Shown: one piece after another, positions 17,276 through 27,018 of the stretch
Layout: every line of letters starts with the position of its first letter
Numbering within the stretch: the first letter of the stretch is position 1
From: Bacilli bacterium
Lineage (GTDB): Bacteria > Bacillota_I > Bacilli_A > RFN20 > CAG-826
Direction of reading: 5' to 3'
DNA length: 64,000 nt
NCBI GenBank assembly: GCA_017502465.1
Contig: JAFVUY010000068.1
Span: forward strand, 1 to 64,000
Program-made: the position numbers and the translations under genes
The notes under the pieces: generated by a model
The model's input: the letters and a program-made list of their open reading frames with translations, nothing else
The model's database searches: none
Told to the model about the DNA's origin: nothing

Positions 17276-19900
17276 TTAAGCGATTGCTGCAAATGTGACT
17301 GTGACAGATGCAACTCTTCTGTGTCCAGAAGTTCCGCCGACTGATAAGACGACTTCAGCTTCTTCGCCAGCCCATGTGTCAGTTGTGAATGTACCAACGT
17401 TAGCTGTAATAGCGTTTGTACCTTCGCCTGAAGCGAATTTAAGTTCAATGCCAACAAGATTGTAGCCAGATTCGATAGAAACTGTTAATGTGTTACCGCC
17501 ATAGAAACGGACAGCATTACCTGTGGTATAGAATTTAGGTGTGTTGCTATTGCTTCCTTTTGCGCCAGCTAATGTAATAACTGGTGTTCCTTCAGAAGAA
17601 AGGGTTGTAAATTCTGCACCGTTTGTATAACCTTGTGTGGTCAAATCAAAGATGACTTCATTTTCGCCTGCAACAGGTGCTGGAATTTCGTTACCAGAAC
17701 TATGGATGACAGCTGTGGAACCTTGAGCGATTTGTCTTGTTCCGACTGTTTGTCCTTGAGGAACATATGTTGTCATTTTGCCTGTGACAGTAATATCATC
17801 ACCGACAGCAACTTTTGTGTTCATTCTAAAAATGTATAATTCATCTAAATTTTCATCAATGATTGTTACACTAATATTTCCGTAGTCTTCACTCCATGCT
17901 GTACCGATGCTTTTAACAATACCACGAACAATAACTTCTGTATTGTCTGCTGCTGCTAAAGCTTCAGCAATTGTAACTTCGACTGGTCCAACTGGTTCTT
18001 CTGGTTCTTCACTACCACCGACAGATGAGTTATCAACAGCTGTAACGATAGCGTTAAGTTGTTTTGTACCATTGTAGGAAGTAACGATGAATGTAAGATC
18101 GAGTTTAGAACCGATAACAATTGTTTTTGTTAAATCGTTTGTTAAGAAGTCTTGTGGGTTGTTGAATTTGGTATAAACACCTGTAACTTCGTCCCAATCA
18201 AAACCTTCAGCGCTAGCTGTAGCACCATAAACTAAGATTGTTGTTTCACCATCTGTGATGTTGAAATTACCATATTTTGTGCCATCTGTTGCGTCATTAT
18301 ATCTCCAAGATGCGACTGTAACGCCAGAAATCTTGTAAGATTGTGTCATTTCTGCAGCAGTTAAAGCTTCAGTAATTTTTGTAACTGTGATAGCAGCTGG
18401 TTCTGGTGTTGTTTCTGGTTCTTGGGAACCAAGAGCGGAAACATCTAATAATGTAGCAACATATGAGCTTTGGGAAGCTTTTCTTGGGCTTAATGTGTTG
18501 TATGTGCTGGAAGAGGATGTACCAATAACGTAATCTTCTTCACCAATTTTTGTAACTAATTCGCCAGCTGCGTTAACTGTGTAAACAGAACTTGCCGCTG
18601 TTTCATATTTAATATTTGTATATGTACCATCGGAAACTAAGTTAACATATGTTTTTTCTGTGCCAACTGTGCATGCAAGGTGGTATCCGCCTGTTGCTTC
18701 TTCAATTGTGAAGTCAGCACCTGCTGTATGAATAGCTGATGTATCAGCATAGTAACCACTCATAGCACCTGTAGCGTAGTACCAATCTGTACCTTGTTTT
18801 GCATATAAACCTAAGTGTTTAATACCGAGTTTATAAGATGTGCCAACAACTGGATTTAAGACAACTGTTGGTTCTGTTTCAAGATCTTCAACTGTGATTG
18901 TGGATGTTGCTGTGATTGAATCAGAGACTTTTGCTGTGATTGTAGCTGTACCTGCTTTAACACCTGTAACAACGCCATCAGCGACTGTTGCAACTGTTGT
19001 ATCGGAGGAAATCCATGTGACTGGATCTGCTGCACCGGCAGGAAGTTGTGTTGCTTTTAATGTGAGTGTGCTATTAACACGGACATATGCAGCTGTTAAA
19101 TCTAAAGAAATAGATTCTGCTGGAACTGCAGCTGGGGCTTCTGCTGCAAGAACGATACCTTCTAATTCTGGTGTATCGTTATAGTGGAGTTTGGCAACTC
19201 TCATAGAGAGTGTGTAACCAAGACCAATATTTTTTGTAACATCATTTGTTAAGAAGTTTTGTGGGTTAGTGAATGAATATCCATCACCAGTCCATGCGAA
19301 TGGATCTGTATCAGCGGTCGCACCGTAAACTAAGATTTCTGTTGTACCTTCGTCATCAGAAACCATGAAGTTACCATATTTTGTTGGATCTGATTTACCA
19401 GATTGCCAATTTGTAATAACTAAATTATCGAGTTCGTATAAAACTGCTTCGTCATCTCTTCCGTCTTCGAAAACTTCAGCGAGAGTTAAACCTGTAACGA
19501 CTTCTGGTTCTCCTTTTTCGCCTAAGACTTCAAGTTCAACTGTATCAGTAAGTCCTTCAAAAGAAACTGTGATAGTGGCTGTACCTTCACCGACTGCGGA
19601 TAAGTATAAACCAAATGCTGAGACAACTGTTGGATCTGAAGATGTGATTAAAATTTCTTCATCAGCGATGAGTTGTGGAATATTAACTTCAGGTTCAATG
19701 GCTAATTCAAGAGCACGGTTGGCTTCTCTAACGTGCCATTCTGCTTGTAATGCTGCTTTGTTAGTGATAGCTAAAGTGTATTCTGCTTCACTTTCGGATG
19801 TTGTGGAATCTGGTGTTGATTCAGAACCACCTTTTCCGCCACAGCCGACAAGAGCGCCTAAAGCTAAGAAAATGATTGGTAATAAAATTTTCTTTTTCAT
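17276..19900 (-). CDS. Large surface lipoprotein with OB-fold-like repeats and a BIG2 domain
   Basis: This 874-aa lipoprotein (lipobox LVGC, Cys20, then a Gly/Ser-rich linker) carries two similar ~115-residue modules (about 135-250 and 505-625), both containing KYGNF, an EILVYGAT/TILVYGAT strand, NPQ(N/D)FLTND and a closing strand. These resemble the OB-fold modules found next to YhcR-type and endonuclease I nucleases. A BIG2 Ig-like domain lies between them (about 265-335), and a third OB-like module (about 640-720) and a C-terminal beta domain follow. No catalytic motif is visible. It is the last gene of the nuclease/ABC operon, so a role in binding polymer substrate at the surface is inferred. 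Confidence 0.8.
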   Translation of the reverse strand: MKKKILLPIIFLALGALVGCGGKGGSESTPDSTTSESEAEYTLAITNKAALQAEWHVREANRALELAIEPEVNIPQLIADEEILITSSDPTVVSAFGLYLSAVGEGTATITVSFEGLTDTVELEVLGEKGEPEVVTGLTLAEVFEDGRDDEAVLYELDNLVITNWQSGKSDPTKYGNFMVSDDEGTTEILVYGATADTDPFAWTGDGYSFTNPQNFLTNDVTKNIGLGYTLSMRVAKLHYNDTPELEGIVLAAEAPAAVPAESISLDLTAAYVRVNSTLTLKATQLPAGAADPVTWISSDTTVATVADGVVTGVKAGTATITAKVSDSITATSTITVEDLETEPTVVLNPVVGTSYKLGIKHLGLYAKQGTDWYYATGAMSGYYADTSAIHTAGADFTIEEATGGYHLACTVGTEKTYVNLVSDGTYTNIKYETAASSVYTVNAAGELVTKIGEEDYVIGTSSSSTYNTLSPRKASQSSYVATLLDVSALGSQEPETTPEPAAITVTKITEALTAAEMTQSYKISGVTVASWRYNDATDGTKYGNFNITDGETTILVYGATASAEGFDWDEVTGVYTKFNNPQDFLTNDLTKTIVIGSKLDLTFIVTSYNGTKQLNAIVTAVDNSSVGGSEEPEEPVGPVEVTIAEALAAADNTEVIVRGIVKSIGTAWSEDYGNISVTIIDENLDELYIFRMNTKVAVGDDITVTGKMTTYVPQGQTVGTRQIAQGSTAVIHSSGNEIPAPVAGENEVIFDLTTQGYTNGAEFTTLSSEGTPVITLAGAKGSNSNTPKFYTTGNAVRFYGGNTLTVSIESGYNLVGIELKFASGEGTNAITANVGTFTTDTWAGEEAEVVLSVGGTSGHRRVASVTVTFAAIA

Positions 19901-19930
19901 GTTTCCCTCCTTTATTACATCAATCGTGTC

Positions 19931-20407
19931 CTATTGGACAAAAGTTTGGTTATTTATGTCTTTTAATAAGAGATGGCATTTACGTTTGGTCAATATACCC
20001 CTTACGACCAATGTAATTCCGAACCCTAAAAGAATAACCGAAATTATACCAAGGGCAACGCAAACGATGAATTCAGCACACGATGTGACTAATTTTCCGC
20101 CAGCGTCAGCCTTGAAAGATAATAAGAAGAATAAAAACGCAATGATAAGTAAAATTGTTCCAAATAATATCATAGACATTCCGGTTGAAAATGCGTTTCC
20201 ACCTCTTAAATATTCAGCATGAGCAGCTCTACTTAAAGACTTAATTTCTTCTTCGTTCAAACCTTCATGCATTATATGCCCACAGCGAGGACAAACATAA
20301 ACTACTTTTGTATCGCTGGTTGCAACATCTTTAAAGTTAGTTAAAGTAGGTTTAGTTGCTTCTAATTTTTTTACATCAACTTTATTTGCGCAATAATGAC
20401 AAAACAT
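19931..20407 (-). CDS. Zinc-ribbon membrane protein of unknown function
   Basis: The 158-aa product begins with a split zinc-ribbon: CHYC at residues 3-6 and CPRC near 39-42, with VVYVCPRCGHIMHEG typical of rubredoxin-like knuckles. Two strong membrane helices follow (about 75-98 and 112-135), ending in a basic cytosolic tail. It sits between the SNase lipoprotein and the OB-fold lipoprotein with short gaps and a clear AAAGGAGG site, so it is part of the operon. Its function is unknown; a scaffold or sensor role is only speculation. Confidence 0.75.
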   Translation of the reverse strand: MFCHYCANKVDVKKLEATKPTLTNFKDVATSDTKVVYVCPRCGHIMHEGLNEEEIKSLSRAAHAEYLRGGNAFSTGMSMILFGTILLIIAFLFFLLSFKADAGGKLVTSCAEFIVCVALGIISVILLGFGITLVVRGILTKRKCHLLLKDINNQTFVQ

Positions 20408-20422
20408 ATTTTCCTCCTTTAA

Positions 20423-21862
20423 CTATGGGATATAGACTAGATCATTCATTCCGACAACGATTTGGAAATCGATTTGTCTTTGATTGTTGTATCCAATGTA
20501 TTGATGGTATGTATAAATACCTTTAACAGTGAATTTTTTACCGATAAAATCGGCTTTTTCTTTCCAAACATAGTTTGGATATTCTGGGTCACCTTTGTAA
20601 GCAAATGTTAAATATACTTCCCAAGAGCATCCTTCAAAAGATAAAGTGAATTCATCGCCTGAGTTATTGATATATACATCGCTACAAGTAACTGTGTCTG
20701 TGACAACAGTTGAACAGAATAAGTTTTCTGTGCTCTTATTACTTGCGATTGTAGATAATTCTTTCGCGGTGTATTCAAATGTATGTAATGCGAATTCATC
20801 AACATTATCTTCTGGCTTGATTAAGATTTTGCAGTCATTTTCAGTTGCTGTTGATTCAACGCTTGGGAAATGACCTTCTGTATCTGTAATTTGGAAACCA
20901 AAGGTTTCACTGTTTTGTGCTAAACCACAAATTTGAATATAAGTATTAGCTTTACGGTATTTTGATGGGATAGAACTCATACCTGTAAAGATATTAATAC
21001 CCGCATATTCACCATCAGGACTTCTTGCGCCTTCTTCTTGGCTATAGAAATTTTGGATATAAAGAATATGGTTTGCGTAACCCGCAACTGTTCCAACAAC
21101 TCTAATTTTCATATTGTCGTATGGGTTAACGTAATTAGGATCTTGGAGAGTTTTTTCTAATTCTTTTTTGATATCCAACAAGGAAACATCCTCGTAATCA
21201 CCATAATTGTATGAAGGATCATCTTCTCCGGACCATAAATTTTTCTTAAAGACTTCAGCTTGGTCTTCCGCCGCGTAGAATGTATCAACATATTGAGGCA
21301 TATCACCAACGTTTTTAACCCAGCTTAAACCTTCTTGAACAATCCAAAGATTTAAAAGAACTAATTCATCAAATGGAGCGTTTTTCTTTGTTTCGTGAAT
21401 CCAAATCAAAGAAACATATCTTTCGCCTGTTGAATCAGGATTTGGGAGTCCATAACCGTCTTGAGCACTAGAAACAACAATAGTACCGTTTTCGTCCGCG
21501 TTTAATAATTTTTCTTTAGTAAAATTAGAGGCTGGACGACCATAAGGTTGAACCTTACCTGTACTTTCTGGAGTATCCACACCAAAGAAACGAGCTTTGA
21601 TGTTTTCTCTAGAAGTTGTTGTGACATTAGGTGCAAAGTGAGCGGTGTCTCCATCAATCGCAGTTTTCAAAGAAACTTGACCAATGCCGTCCTTATAGAA
21701 ATCTCTATTTACATAATCATATTCAAGTTTAATTGAACCGTTATGAACATAGTCAATCCATTGAGGTCCGGAATTACCGGAATCAGGACCTGGATTAGCG
21801 CATGAAGCAAGAGTGCTTAAAGCGATTAATGGTAGTAATAATAACTTTTTAAAGGATTTCAT
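20423..21862 (-). CDS. Staphylococcal nuclease-like (thermonuclease) lipoprotein
   Basis: This is a surface nuclease anchored as a lipoprotein (lipobox LASC, Cys21). The SNase domain covers about residues 45-215 and keeps the catalytic set: DGDT (D70, D72, T73), R91 in ARFFGVDTPES with D96 and E99, and a second Arg at R148 in GERYVSLIW. The family cuts DNA and RNA with calcium. The C-terminal ~260 residues form two beta-rich domains, perhaps OB-folds (IKIRVVGTVAGYANHILYI near 250). The gene lies inside the ABC transporter operon directly after the binding proteins, the same pairing as the nuclease lipoprotein and ABC genes of mycoplasmas, so nucleic-acid scavenging is the likely role. Confidence 0.9.
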   Translation of the reverse strand: MKSFKKLLLLPLIALSTLASCANPGPDSGNSGPQWIDYVHNGSIKLEYDYVNRDFYKDGIGQVSLKTAIDGDTAHFAPNVTTTSRENIKARFFGVDTPESTGKVQPYGRPASNFTKEKLLNADENGTIVVSSAQDGYGLPNPDSTGERYVSLIWIHETKKNAPFDELVLLNLWIVQEGLSWVKNVGDMPQYVDTFYAAEDQAEVFKKNLWSGEDDPSYNYGDYEDVSLLDIKKELEKTLQDPNYVNPYDNMKIRVVGTVAGYANHILYIQNFYSQEEGARSPDGEYAGINIFTGMSSIPSKYRKANTYIQICGLAQNSETFGFQITDTEGHFPSVESTATENDCKILIKPEDNVDEFALHTFEYTAKELSTIASNKSTENLFCSTVVTDTVTCSDVYINNSGDEFTLSFEGCSWEVYLTFAYKGDPEYPNYVWKEKADFIGKKFTVKGIYTYHQYIGYNNQRQIDFQIVVGMNDLVYIP

Positions 21863-21881
21863 GGTTGAAACCTCCTATTAA

Positions 21882-23345
21882 TTAAACGATTTGTAGTTTA
21901 GTGTTGTTAATTGCATCTGCAAAAGCTTCGTCAATTGTAGAACTTCCGAGTAAAACTGCGGAAATAATACCACCGACTTGGTCTCTTAATGTAGCAGATC
22001 CTTTAAAGACCGCTGTACTAAGGTAGTGACCATCAATTTCATCAACAACGATGTTTGCGACTTTTGCGTAATTTTCACCGTTTTCTAAGAAATCGAAATA
22101 AATTTCTGTTTCATATGAAGATTCTCTAACAGGTACATAACCTTCAGATCCTCTAACACATAATTCGATATTGTTTCTGGTATTTGTTAACCATTTAACA
22201 AATTTCCATGCATATTCTAAATTTTTCTCATTAACTTCAGAAGATAATGATGTGTTTCTAAGCATACATAAGGATGGACCTTGAGAAACGTATAATGGAT
22301 TATTGTTTGATTCAGGAACACGGCAGACACCGACAGTGAAACTACAAGAATCTGGGAAGTTATAACCTGAACCACCACTTGAGCCGATGGAGAATAATGT
22401 TTCTTCAGCGATAAATGCGTTAGAACCATAAGTTCCTTCACAGCCTTTTGTAGTTAATAAACCATTGTCATAAGCTGTTTTAAATGATTGGACCATTGCT
22501 TTAGCTCTTGTGTTAGCTTCTCCACTTTCAAAGTCAATTTGACCTTTTTGTGTTTCGCTATTAATTGAGCTATATGGAATTTCATTTTGGAACATTTTAG
22601 AGATGAATAAGTTAGAATCTGAGTCATAATACGCAGGGGTAGCCATTGTATTAACAAGTTTATCTTTGTTATCAACAGCGGTTTGACAAACTGCTAAAAA
22701 TTCATCCCAAGACATGTTATTTAAGAATTCAGTAATCGCGCTTTCTGAATTTAAACTTGCATCATGTAAAGGTAATAGTTGATTAATTTGTTCGACATTG
22801 TAGAACATAACTTCACTTGATTTCATAAATGGGAAACAGTATGTTCCTTCTCTAACAAATTGTCTGCCTTCATCTAAGAATGCTTGAATGATGTCGTTTT
22901 CATCTTGACCATCATTAAGATATGGATTTTTTCCATAGCCATAGTCAGCGTGATCAAAATAATTTTCAAAATTGACGACATATTTACCATAATCTTTGCC
23001 TTCATTATATAAATAGTCGGCAACATGATCTGGATAGGCAATCGCAAGTGTTGGAATATTACCAACTGCGAAACCTTTTGAAATTTTGGAAGATATGTCA
23101 TCATAACTTCCTTGATAAGCAGGTGTAACATTAACTTCGACACCTTCTTCTTCTAAAATAATTCTTTCGAAATCGTTGATTTTAACATCGAGTTGTTCTT
23201 GCACACCTTGTCCAAAGGTGTGCCAGAAAGTAACTTCGATTTTACCATTTGGGGTATCCCCACCTGGATTTTTTGCGCAACTAGTTAAAAATCCGATTCC
23301 TAAGACTGTGCATAATGATAAAGTTAAAAACTTAGCTTTTTTCAT
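21882..23345 (-). CDS. Extracellular solute-binding lipoprotein 1 of the ABC transporter
   Basis: This 487-aa lipoprotein (lipobox LTSC, Cys23) has the cluster-B/CUT1 solute-binding fold, starting with VTFWHTFG and including AIAYPDHVADYL near residue 105 and PVRESSYE near 430. It delivers ligand to the two permeases of the operon. It is a tandem paralogue of the next gene upstream, sharing order and motifs but clearly diverged. CUT1 proteins usually bind oligosaccharides or glycerol phosphates. The adjacent nuclease suggests that the ligand here may be a nucleic-acid product; the sequence does not settle this. Confidence 0.88.
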   Translation of the reverse strand: MKKAKFLTLSLCTVLGIGFLTSCAKNPGGDTPNGKIEVTFWHTFGQGVQEQLDVKINDFERIILEEEGVEVNVTPAYQGSYDDISSKISKGFAVGNIPTLAIAYPDHVADYLYNEGKDYGKYVVNFENYFDHADYGYGKNPYLNDGQDENDIIQAFLDEGRQFVREGTYCFPFMKSSEVMFYNVEQINQLLPLHDASLNSESAITEFLNNMSWDEFLAVCQTAVDNKDKLVNTMATPAYYDSDSNLFISKMFQNEIPYSSINSETQKGQIDFESGEANTRAKAMVQSFKTAYDNGLLTTKGCEGTYGSNAFIAEETLFSIGSSGGSGYNFPDSCSFTVGVCRVPESNNNPLYVSQGPSLCMLRNTSLSSEVNEKNLEYAWKFVKWLTNTRNNIELCVRGSEGYVPVRESSYETEIYFDFLENGENYAKVANIVVDEIDGHYLSTAVFKGSATLRDQVGGIISAVLLGSSTIDEAFADAINNTKLQIV

Positions 23346-23387
23346 ATGACAAATCCTCCTTTTAACTAATATTAATAAGGTAAATAA

Positions 23388-24893
23388 TTACATTTTTAAG
23401 GATGCTTGGTTAACGGATGTTTCAAATAATCCATCGACTTGTGCATCGTATTGTGCTGGATCTAAGAGTAAGAGAGCAGTTAATAAGCCACCGACTTGTG
23501 AACGGCATTCAGAAGATCCTTTGAAGACTGGAGATGCGAATAAATTATTTAAAACTGTTGAGCAGTATGTAGCATTTTTAGCTGTTAAGAGCTCAAGTGA
23601 GAATGGGTCTTTGTCTTCTGTATTTGAATATTCAAGGTATGCTTCAGATTCATATGAAGAATATCTTGTTGGCATATAACCTGTAGCAGTTGCCCATGCT
23701 GTAACATTGGCTGTTTCTGCTGTGTGTTTATAGAATTTCCAAGCAGCTTCTAATCTTGCTTTATCTGTTTTTCCATCAGTACCTGGGTGTTTTAAGAAGG
23801 CAAGTGATGGACCTTGGTTGATAAGTTTAATATTGCTGTGGTTTGCTTGTGGGATTCTTGCAACATTAACGTTAAATGGGTTTGATTCTGGATTTTGGTA
23901 TTTAACGCCACCTGTTGAACCAATTGAGAATAAGCATGAACCTTCGACGAATTCATAGTTAACGTATCCGCCTAATGTGCCTTTTGTCATGAAATAATGT
24001 TTTGCTTTTGCGTCATTGAATTTCTTTAATAAAGCTTTCATTTCTGGTGTATTCCATAACGCTTTACCTTTACCAGTTGTTTCATCAATTTCTGTGTAAG
24101 CAAAACCATATTGTTCTGCTAATGTGATGAATAAGTTATCGTCTGAGTCATAACCAATAACGGCCCAGTTACCATCTTCTGTTTGGTTAAGAATTTTTGC
24201 TTTTTCATCTAATCCTTCATTATATTCAAGGATTGCTGGGCATAATTTATCGAATAATTCATCCCATGTTAAGTTATTTAAATAATCTTCTGTTAAAGCA
24301 TTGCCGTTATTGATTGTTGGATCAACTGTAGATAAGTTTAAACCAACTAAAACGGAAGCGTTATAGAACATAGCTTCTGTAGATTTACAGAATGGTAAAG
24401 AGTAGACTCCTGGGACACTGTAATCAGAACCTTCGGATAAGAATGATGGGACGATATCATCAATTTCATCTTCTGTCCAACCATATGTTTCGTTATTCAT
24501 GTAGCTTTCCATGTTTGCGGCTTTGTTATAGTCAAGATAATCAGCAACGTGATCTGGATAGGCTAAAACGATATCAGGATAGTTATCGGTTGGGAAACCT
24601 TGGATTGTTTGTGATTTTAAATCATCATAAGAGCCAGAAACTTTGACGTTTTCAACATGAATATTTGGATTAGCTTCTTCAAAAGATGCAATCATATTTT
24701 CAAGTTGAGTTTGATAAGAAAGTGTTGTCCAGATTGAGATATTTGTTTTTTGAGTTTCGCCCGATTCACTATCTGGTTGACTTTCTGGAACTGAATCAAC
24801 GTCAGATTCAGGACCTGGTTTTCCTGCACAACTCGCTAATGCTCCGATAGCGAGAATTGGAAGGAGTGAGAGAATGAGTTTTTTGTTAATCAT
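23388..24893 (-). CDS. Extracellular solute-binding lipoprotein 2 of the ABC transporter
   Basis: This 501-aa lipoprotein (lipobox LASC, Cys22, then an acidic Ser/Glu-rich linker) is the second CUT1-type binding protein. It shares with its neighbour the segments SGSYDDLKS, AYPDHVADYLD, FCKSTEAMFYN, SIGSTGG and QGPSLAFL, so the two arose by duplication. It lies directly after the permease genes. Two binding proteins for one permease pair suggest either broader ligand range or division of labour. The ligand is unknown. Confidence 0.88.
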   Translation of the reverse strand: MINKKLILSLLPILAIGALASCAGKPGPESDVDSVPESQPDSESGETQKTNISIWTTLSYQTQLENMIASFEEANPNIHVENVKVSGSYDDLKSQTIQGFPTDNYPDIVLAYPDHVADYLDYNKAANMESYMNNETYGWTEDEIDDIVPSFLSEGSDYSVPGVYSLPFCKSTEAMFYNASVLVGLNLSTVDPTINNGNALTEDYLNNLTWDELFDKLCPAILEYNEGLDEKAKILNQTEDGNWAVIGYDSDDNLFITLAEQYGFAYTEIDETTGKGKALWNTPEMKALLKKFNDAKAKHYFMTKGTLGGYVNYEFVEGSCLFSIGSTGGVKYQNPESNPFNVNVARIPQANHSNIKLINQGPSLAFLKHPGTDGKTDKARLEAAWKFYKHTAETANVTAWATATGYMPTRYSSYESEAYLEYSNTEDKDPFSLELLTAKNATYCSTVLNNLFASPVFKGSSECRSQVGGLLTALLLLDPAQYDAQVDGLFETSVNQASLKM

Positions 24894-24943
24894 ATTTACC
24901 TCCGATTTGTTTATTTTAAATGCTTAAGCATTTTAAACCTAAA

Positions 24944-25900
24944 TTAACCTTTAATACCGGCTCTTCCAACGCCCTTCATAATGTATTTTCTGAAGAAGAC
25001 GAATAATAAGAAGAGTGGGACAGTAACACAGAATGATGCTGCCATTTGATAACCATATTCGACTTGTCCTGTGTCGACATCGGTAAAGGCACTACCACGT
25101 AATCCATTAGAGATTAAGCGGTATTCATCTTTTTGTGTAACTAAGTTTGGCCAAACGTATGAGTTCCATGTACCCATAAACTTAAGAATAGTAATAGAAA
25201 TAAGTGTAGGTGCAGCAAGTGGAACCATAACTTTCCATAAATAGCTCCAGTCAGATTTTCCATCGACTTTTGCAGCTAAATATAATTCGTTTGGAATTTG
25301 TTTGAAGTTTTGTCTTAATAAATAAATGTGGAAAACACTAACCCAGAATGGAACAATCATAGCAGCGTACGCTTCAAGCAATGATTGATCTTTAATCCAG
25401 CCAAAGGCTGCAACTGTAATATAGTTAGAAATAACCATCATTTCACCTGGAATCATCATGGTCATTAAGAAGACCATAAATAAGGTGTCTCTTCCTTTAA
25501 AGTTAAGTCTTGCAAAAGCAAAAGCTGCAAAGACAGTTGTTAAAAGTGTTCCAGCTGTTGAGAAAATTGCAACAACAATTGTGTTCCACATGTAGTTGCC
25601 AAAATCAAAGACTTGGAAAACATATGTGTAGTTGGACCACATAACAATATTTGGGAAGAATGTTTGTGAAGTAGCTTCAATTTCAGCTTTTTGTTTTAAA
25701 GAGGTGATAATCATCCAATAAAATGGGAATAACACTGTTAACGCTAAAGCTAAAATAAAGACATAAGTTAATATTGTTGTGATGATAGAGACAATACGTT
25801 GTCCTCTTTTAATTGAGTCAACAGTTTGTCCTGCTTCATCAATAGAAAGAACAATATTAGGATTTACTTGAACATTTTTAAAATTAATATATTGGCTCAT
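24944..25900 (-). CDS. ABC transporter permease, MalG/UgpE type
   Basis: This 318-aa inner-membrane permease has six predicted helices after a ~35-residue cytosolic start. The EAA loop that contacts the ATPase is visible as ELYLAAKVDGKSDWSYLW followed by VPLAAP (about residues 210-235). It pairs with the 365-aa permease encoded 9 bases upstream. Family members take part in carbohydrate or glycerol-phosphate uptake. The start has a GGAGG site, and the order ATPase, permease, permease, binding proteins is conserved with mycoplasmal ugp-like operons. Confidence 0.92.
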   Translation of the reverse strand: MSQYINFKNVQVNPNIVLSIDEAGQTVDSIKRGQRIVSIITTILTYVFILALALTVLFPFYWMIITSLKQKAEIEATSQTFFPNIVMWSNYTYVFQVFDFGNYMWNTIVVAIFSTAGTLLTTVFAAFAFARLNFKGRDTLFMVFLMTMMIPGEMMVISNYITVAAFGWIKDQSLLEAYAAMIVPFWVSVFHIYLLRQNFKQIPNELYLAAKVDGKSDWSYLWKVMVPLAAPTLISITILKFMGTWNSYVWPNLVTQKDEYRLISNGLRGSAFTDVDTGQVEYGYQMAASFCVTVPLFLLFVFFRKYIMKGVGRAGIKG

Positions 25901-25909
25901 AACTACCTC

Positions 25910-27007
25910 CTAATAGTGAACTCTCTTCTTACTTACAGCAAATTGAATTCCTGTAAAGGCAAGAATGATCGCGAATAAGAAGACCGCAGCAGCACCAGCC
26001 CAAGATGTGTTTGAGGCCAAGTTATCGTATACATAGTAAACGATAGTTTCCATATTTGGTGTTGTTGATTGAGCACCTAAGGTACCTGGACCACCGAAAA
26101 TAGAAACAACTGATGTGTATTCTTTAAATGCCCCAATAAAACTTGTAATCATAATATAAAGAATTTGTGGGGATAAAAGTGGGATTGTAATTTTTGTTAA
26201 GACTTTAGTCTTACTACAAGCATCAATCGCCGCTGCTTGATAGTATTGTTTATCAATACCTTGTAATCCAGAAAGGAAAACCAAGATTTTGAATGGGATA
26301 CTTGACCAAATGATATAAGCGCATAAAGGAACCATCGCAGTCCATCTTTCTGCACCATAAATCCAAGTTATATTTGTATTAAAGAGGAAGTTAATAATAC
26401 CTGCTTTATCAAAGATAACAGAGAAAACAAGACCAACCGCCACAGCGTTAGTAACGTATGGAAGGAAGAATACTGTTTGTAAGAATTTTTGGAACCATTT
26501 AATAGAATTAAGAGCAACAGAAATAATAAGTGCGATAAAAATTGAACATGGAACTGTAACAAATGTTAAGAACAATGTGTTAGGAATCGCATATTTTGTA
26601 AAGTTGGATTCTAATCCACCACTCGAACTCTTAATAAGTCCGAAAATGATACCAAAGTTTTCTAATGTAAATCCATCAAATTCACCAGTCGCGTATTTGT
26701 AGTTTTTAGCAAAAGCGATAATGATTGTATTAACTAATGGATATAAAGAGAAAATAGTAATAAGGATAATAACAGGGGCAAGGTAAATCCATGCTTTCCA
26801 GTTATTTTTACTTGTAACATCTTCAATACCTGTAACCTGATATGGTTTAGCGTTTTTCTTTTTAGGAGCGCATAATCTAATAATTACGTCATTATCTTTG
26901 TCGTATCCTTCATCATAATCAGGACGTTCATCGACAAGCAATGCTCCTTCTGCTAAAGCAGGTTGAGGTTTTCTGATGTGTAAAAATTGTAAAATTTTAT
27001 TCCACAT
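25910..27007 (-). CDS. ABC transporter permease, MalF/UgpA type
   Basis: This 365-aa permease has an unusually long hydrophilic N-terminus (about 70 residues, many charged) before the first membrane helix (IYLAPVIILITIFSLYPLV), then the usual set of helices. The EAA loop is seen at YYQAAAIDACSKTKVLTKIT followed by PLLSP (about 255-285). It forms the translocation path with the MalG-type partner. The gene sits 11 bases after the ATPase gene in the same operon. Confidence 0.92.
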   Translation of the reverse strand: MWNKILQFLHIRKPQPALAEGALLVDERPDYDEGYDKDNDVIIRLCAPKKKNAKPYQVTGIEDVTSKNNWKAWIYLAPVIILITIFSLYPLVNTIIIAFAKNYKYATGEFDGFTLENFGIIFGLIKSSSGGLESNFTKYAIPNTLFLTFVTVPCSIFIALIISVALNSIKWFQKFLQTVFFLPYVTNAVAVGLVFSVIFDKAGIINFLFNTNITWIYGAERWTAMVPLCAYIIWSSIPFKILVFLSGLQGIDKQYYQAAAIDACSKTKVLTKITIPLLSPQILYIMITSFIGAFKEYTSVVSIFGGPGTLGAQSTTPNMETIVYYVYDNLASNTSWAGAAAVFLFAIILAFTGIQFAVSKKRVHY

Positions 27008-27018
27008 AACCCCTCCTA

